Positions 5,997 through 6,694 of a stretch of 6,694 nucleotides of DNA are shown here, one piece after another. This DNA comes from Deltaproteobacteria bacterium (GTDB lineage Bacteria; Desulfobacterota; Binatia; UBA9968). The position numbers were made by a program, and so were the translations under genes. Position 1 is the stretch's first letter. Every line of letters begins with the position of its first letter. The notes under the pieces were generated by a model. It searched no databases and was not told where the DNA came from. It saw only the letters and a list, made by a program, of their open reading frames with translations. The stretch lies in the NCBI GenBank assembly GCA_020027655.1, contig JAHKKJ010000202.1, positions 1 to 6,694 on the forward strand, written 5' to 3'.

Positions 5997-6363
5997 TAAG
6001 GCTGGCTGCTGCAGCGAGAAAGTAGTCGGGACGTCCCGTCAATACCGCCACCGCTTTCACCGGCAAGTCGCTGGCAGCTCCTCTGATCACGGAGGTCGTC
6101 GGCGTGCCGTAGTCGATCCCGCGGGTAAGCAGGGCATTCATGATGACGTTCGTTCTCATAATGATCATCAAAACGCTGAGTCCCTCTTCGCGAAAAAACC
6201 CCTTCCGCCGGGCGAACTCAATAGGAAAGGCGCTGATGCTTGTCGACGTGTGGCCGATCTTTACTTCCTGCAGAGCGCTCGACTCCGCAGATAGACTCGG
6301 AATCGGCGAGCACAACAGGATCACCGCCGCCAGGATAATTGTTGCCCTCAATTGCATCCGCAT
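5983..6363 (-). pseudogene. Truncated NMT1-like ABC substrate-binding protein (N-terminal fragment)
   Basis: This 126-codon frame begins with a signal peptide (MRMQLRATIILAAVILLCSPIPSLSA as codons 1-26) and continues with the N-terminal lobe of an NMT1/SsuA-like binding protein: VKIGHTSTSISAFPIEFARR, then GFFREEGLSV, then GRPDYFL near codon 115. Intact family members have around 320-330 residues, so some 200 C-terminal residues are missing. The family-like sequence ends at about 5998, and the remaining codons (LTRPQ and the stop) are part of the adjacent palindromic repeat. The start is poorly supported: the only AGGAGA (6389-6384) is 20 nt before the ATG at 6363. It is related to, but clearly different from, the intact binding protein at 2038-3009. 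I read it as a decayed paralogue that could at most yield a short secreted peptide. Confidence 0.75.
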
Positions 6364-6420
6364 TCCGGAACTGGCTAGTGCAGTCTCCTGTTAGAACGAA
6401 GCTTTGAGCAGAGTTCATCC

Positions 6421-6578
6421 TCTCTCCCCTCGGAGACTGTGTCGTAAAGGCTCGAAACCTCACACGTGTCATTCTGAACGAAGTGAAGAATCTCGACTTA
6501 TCAATAGGTTCCAAACAACGAGATCCTTCGGCTGCGCCTCAGGATGACATTGCGACACAGTCTCTCGCGCGGGAGAGA
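6421..6578. repeat. Nested palindromic element (MITE/REP-like), about 158 bp
   Basis: Outer arms are TCTCTCCC (6421-6428) with GGGAGAGA (6571-6578) and GAGACTGTGTCG (6433-6444) with its exact inverse CGACACAGTCTC (6553-6564). Inside lies a second inverted repeat, 6467-6495 with 6519-6549, whose arms start TGTCATTCTGA and end GAATCTCG on the left and have the inverted equivalent on the right with several mismatches and a 2-nt length difference. The CATTCTGA-AGAATCTCG type arm is typical of a widespread intergenic palindrome seen in many environmental genomes (recalled, not searched). No transposase is present, so it would be non-autonomous. Confidence 0.7.
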
Positions 6579-6660
6579 CTTAGAGTGAGGGGCAGCGCTA
6601 CGACTTATCGGCACCCTCACCTCTGTCCTCTCCCCCTCAAGGGACCCTCAAGGGAGAGGA
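6571..6660. repeat. Second palindrome with an 11-bp tandem duplication
   Basis: GGGAGAGACTTAGAGTGAGGG (6571-6591) faces an inverted partner at 6614-6634, the two sharing seven paired bases at each end (GGGAGAG/CTCTCCC and GTGAGGG/CCCTCAC). TCCTCTCCC (6626-6634) also pairs with GGGAGAGGA (6652-6660). Between them CCCTCAAGGGA occurs twice in direct tandem (6634-6644 and 6645-6655). The left arm overlaps the end of the preceding element, so the two repeats are stacked edge to edge. Confidence 0.7.
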
Positions 6661-6694
6661 AGTTAGCAACCTCACGGCTGATAACATATGTAAC

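Larger units (their letters stand above)
6364..6694. other. Non-coding tail made of nested palindromes
   Basis: These 331 bp contain no gene I can support. A 98-codon minus-strand frame that covers part of it (6218-6514) is a shadow of the pseudogene and repeats. The first 57 bp (6364-6420) are the upstream side of the fragment gene; from 6421 to 6660 nearly every base belongs to the repeats listed next; the last 34 bp are featureless. Confidence 0.6.

Overview
The window looks like a piece of a chromosome from an uncultured Gram-negative bacterium of moderate GC content. Three coding regions have Sec-type signal peptides and a fourth, cut by the window edge, keeps part of a likely one. Several intergenic gaps are filled with short palindromic or heptameric repeats. 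Many solitary solute-binding proteins, an amidohydrolase-2 protein and such repeats together resemble soil or sediment lineages once grouped with the Deltaproteobacteria, Tectomicrobia or Rokubacteria. That placement is an impression from gene content; the window holds no marker gene to confirm it.

Layout, left to right. (1) Positions 2-1036 (+) hold a TctC/Bug-type solute-binding protein whose first codons lie outside the window. (2) Facing it on the minus strand is a probable two-gene unit: an NMT1/SsuA-like ABC substrate-binding protein (3009 to 2038) followed by an amidohydrolase-2 metal-dependent hydrolase (1945 to 1139). Both have strong Shine-Dalgarno sequences. (3) A 288-bp gap (3010-3297) contains a perfect 10-bp hairpin, a four-unit heptamer repeat and other small palindromes. 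(4) On the minus strand lies a membrane-anchored peptidase C13 (legumain-like) protein with an intact His/Cys dyad. Its likely start is TTG at 4719, not the more upstream TTG at 4743. (5) A 319-bp divergent intergenic region (4720-5038) carries a candidate minus-strand promoter, a perfect 11-bp hairpin that would form the very 5' end of the peptidase mRNA, and on the other side a terminator-like fold in the leader of the next gene. (6) Positions 5039-5860 (+) encode a class I SAM-dependent methyltransferase with a signal peptide and an added C-terminal beta-rich domain. (7) Positions 5861-6694 hold an N-terminal fragment of a second NMT1-like binding protein, cut off exactly where a palindromic intergenic repeat begins, and then about 240 bp of nested palindromes.

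How the genes work together. The binding proteins and the hydrolase suggest capture and processing of small organic compounds, but no permease or ATPase is present, so the substrates are unknown. The C13 peptidase and the methyltransferase are divergently transcribed and both appear to act at or outside the inner membrane. A shared envelope-protein role is possible but is only inferred from position. The less usual content is the exported methyltransferase, the membrane C13 peptidase, and the structured DNA or RNA around and between them.
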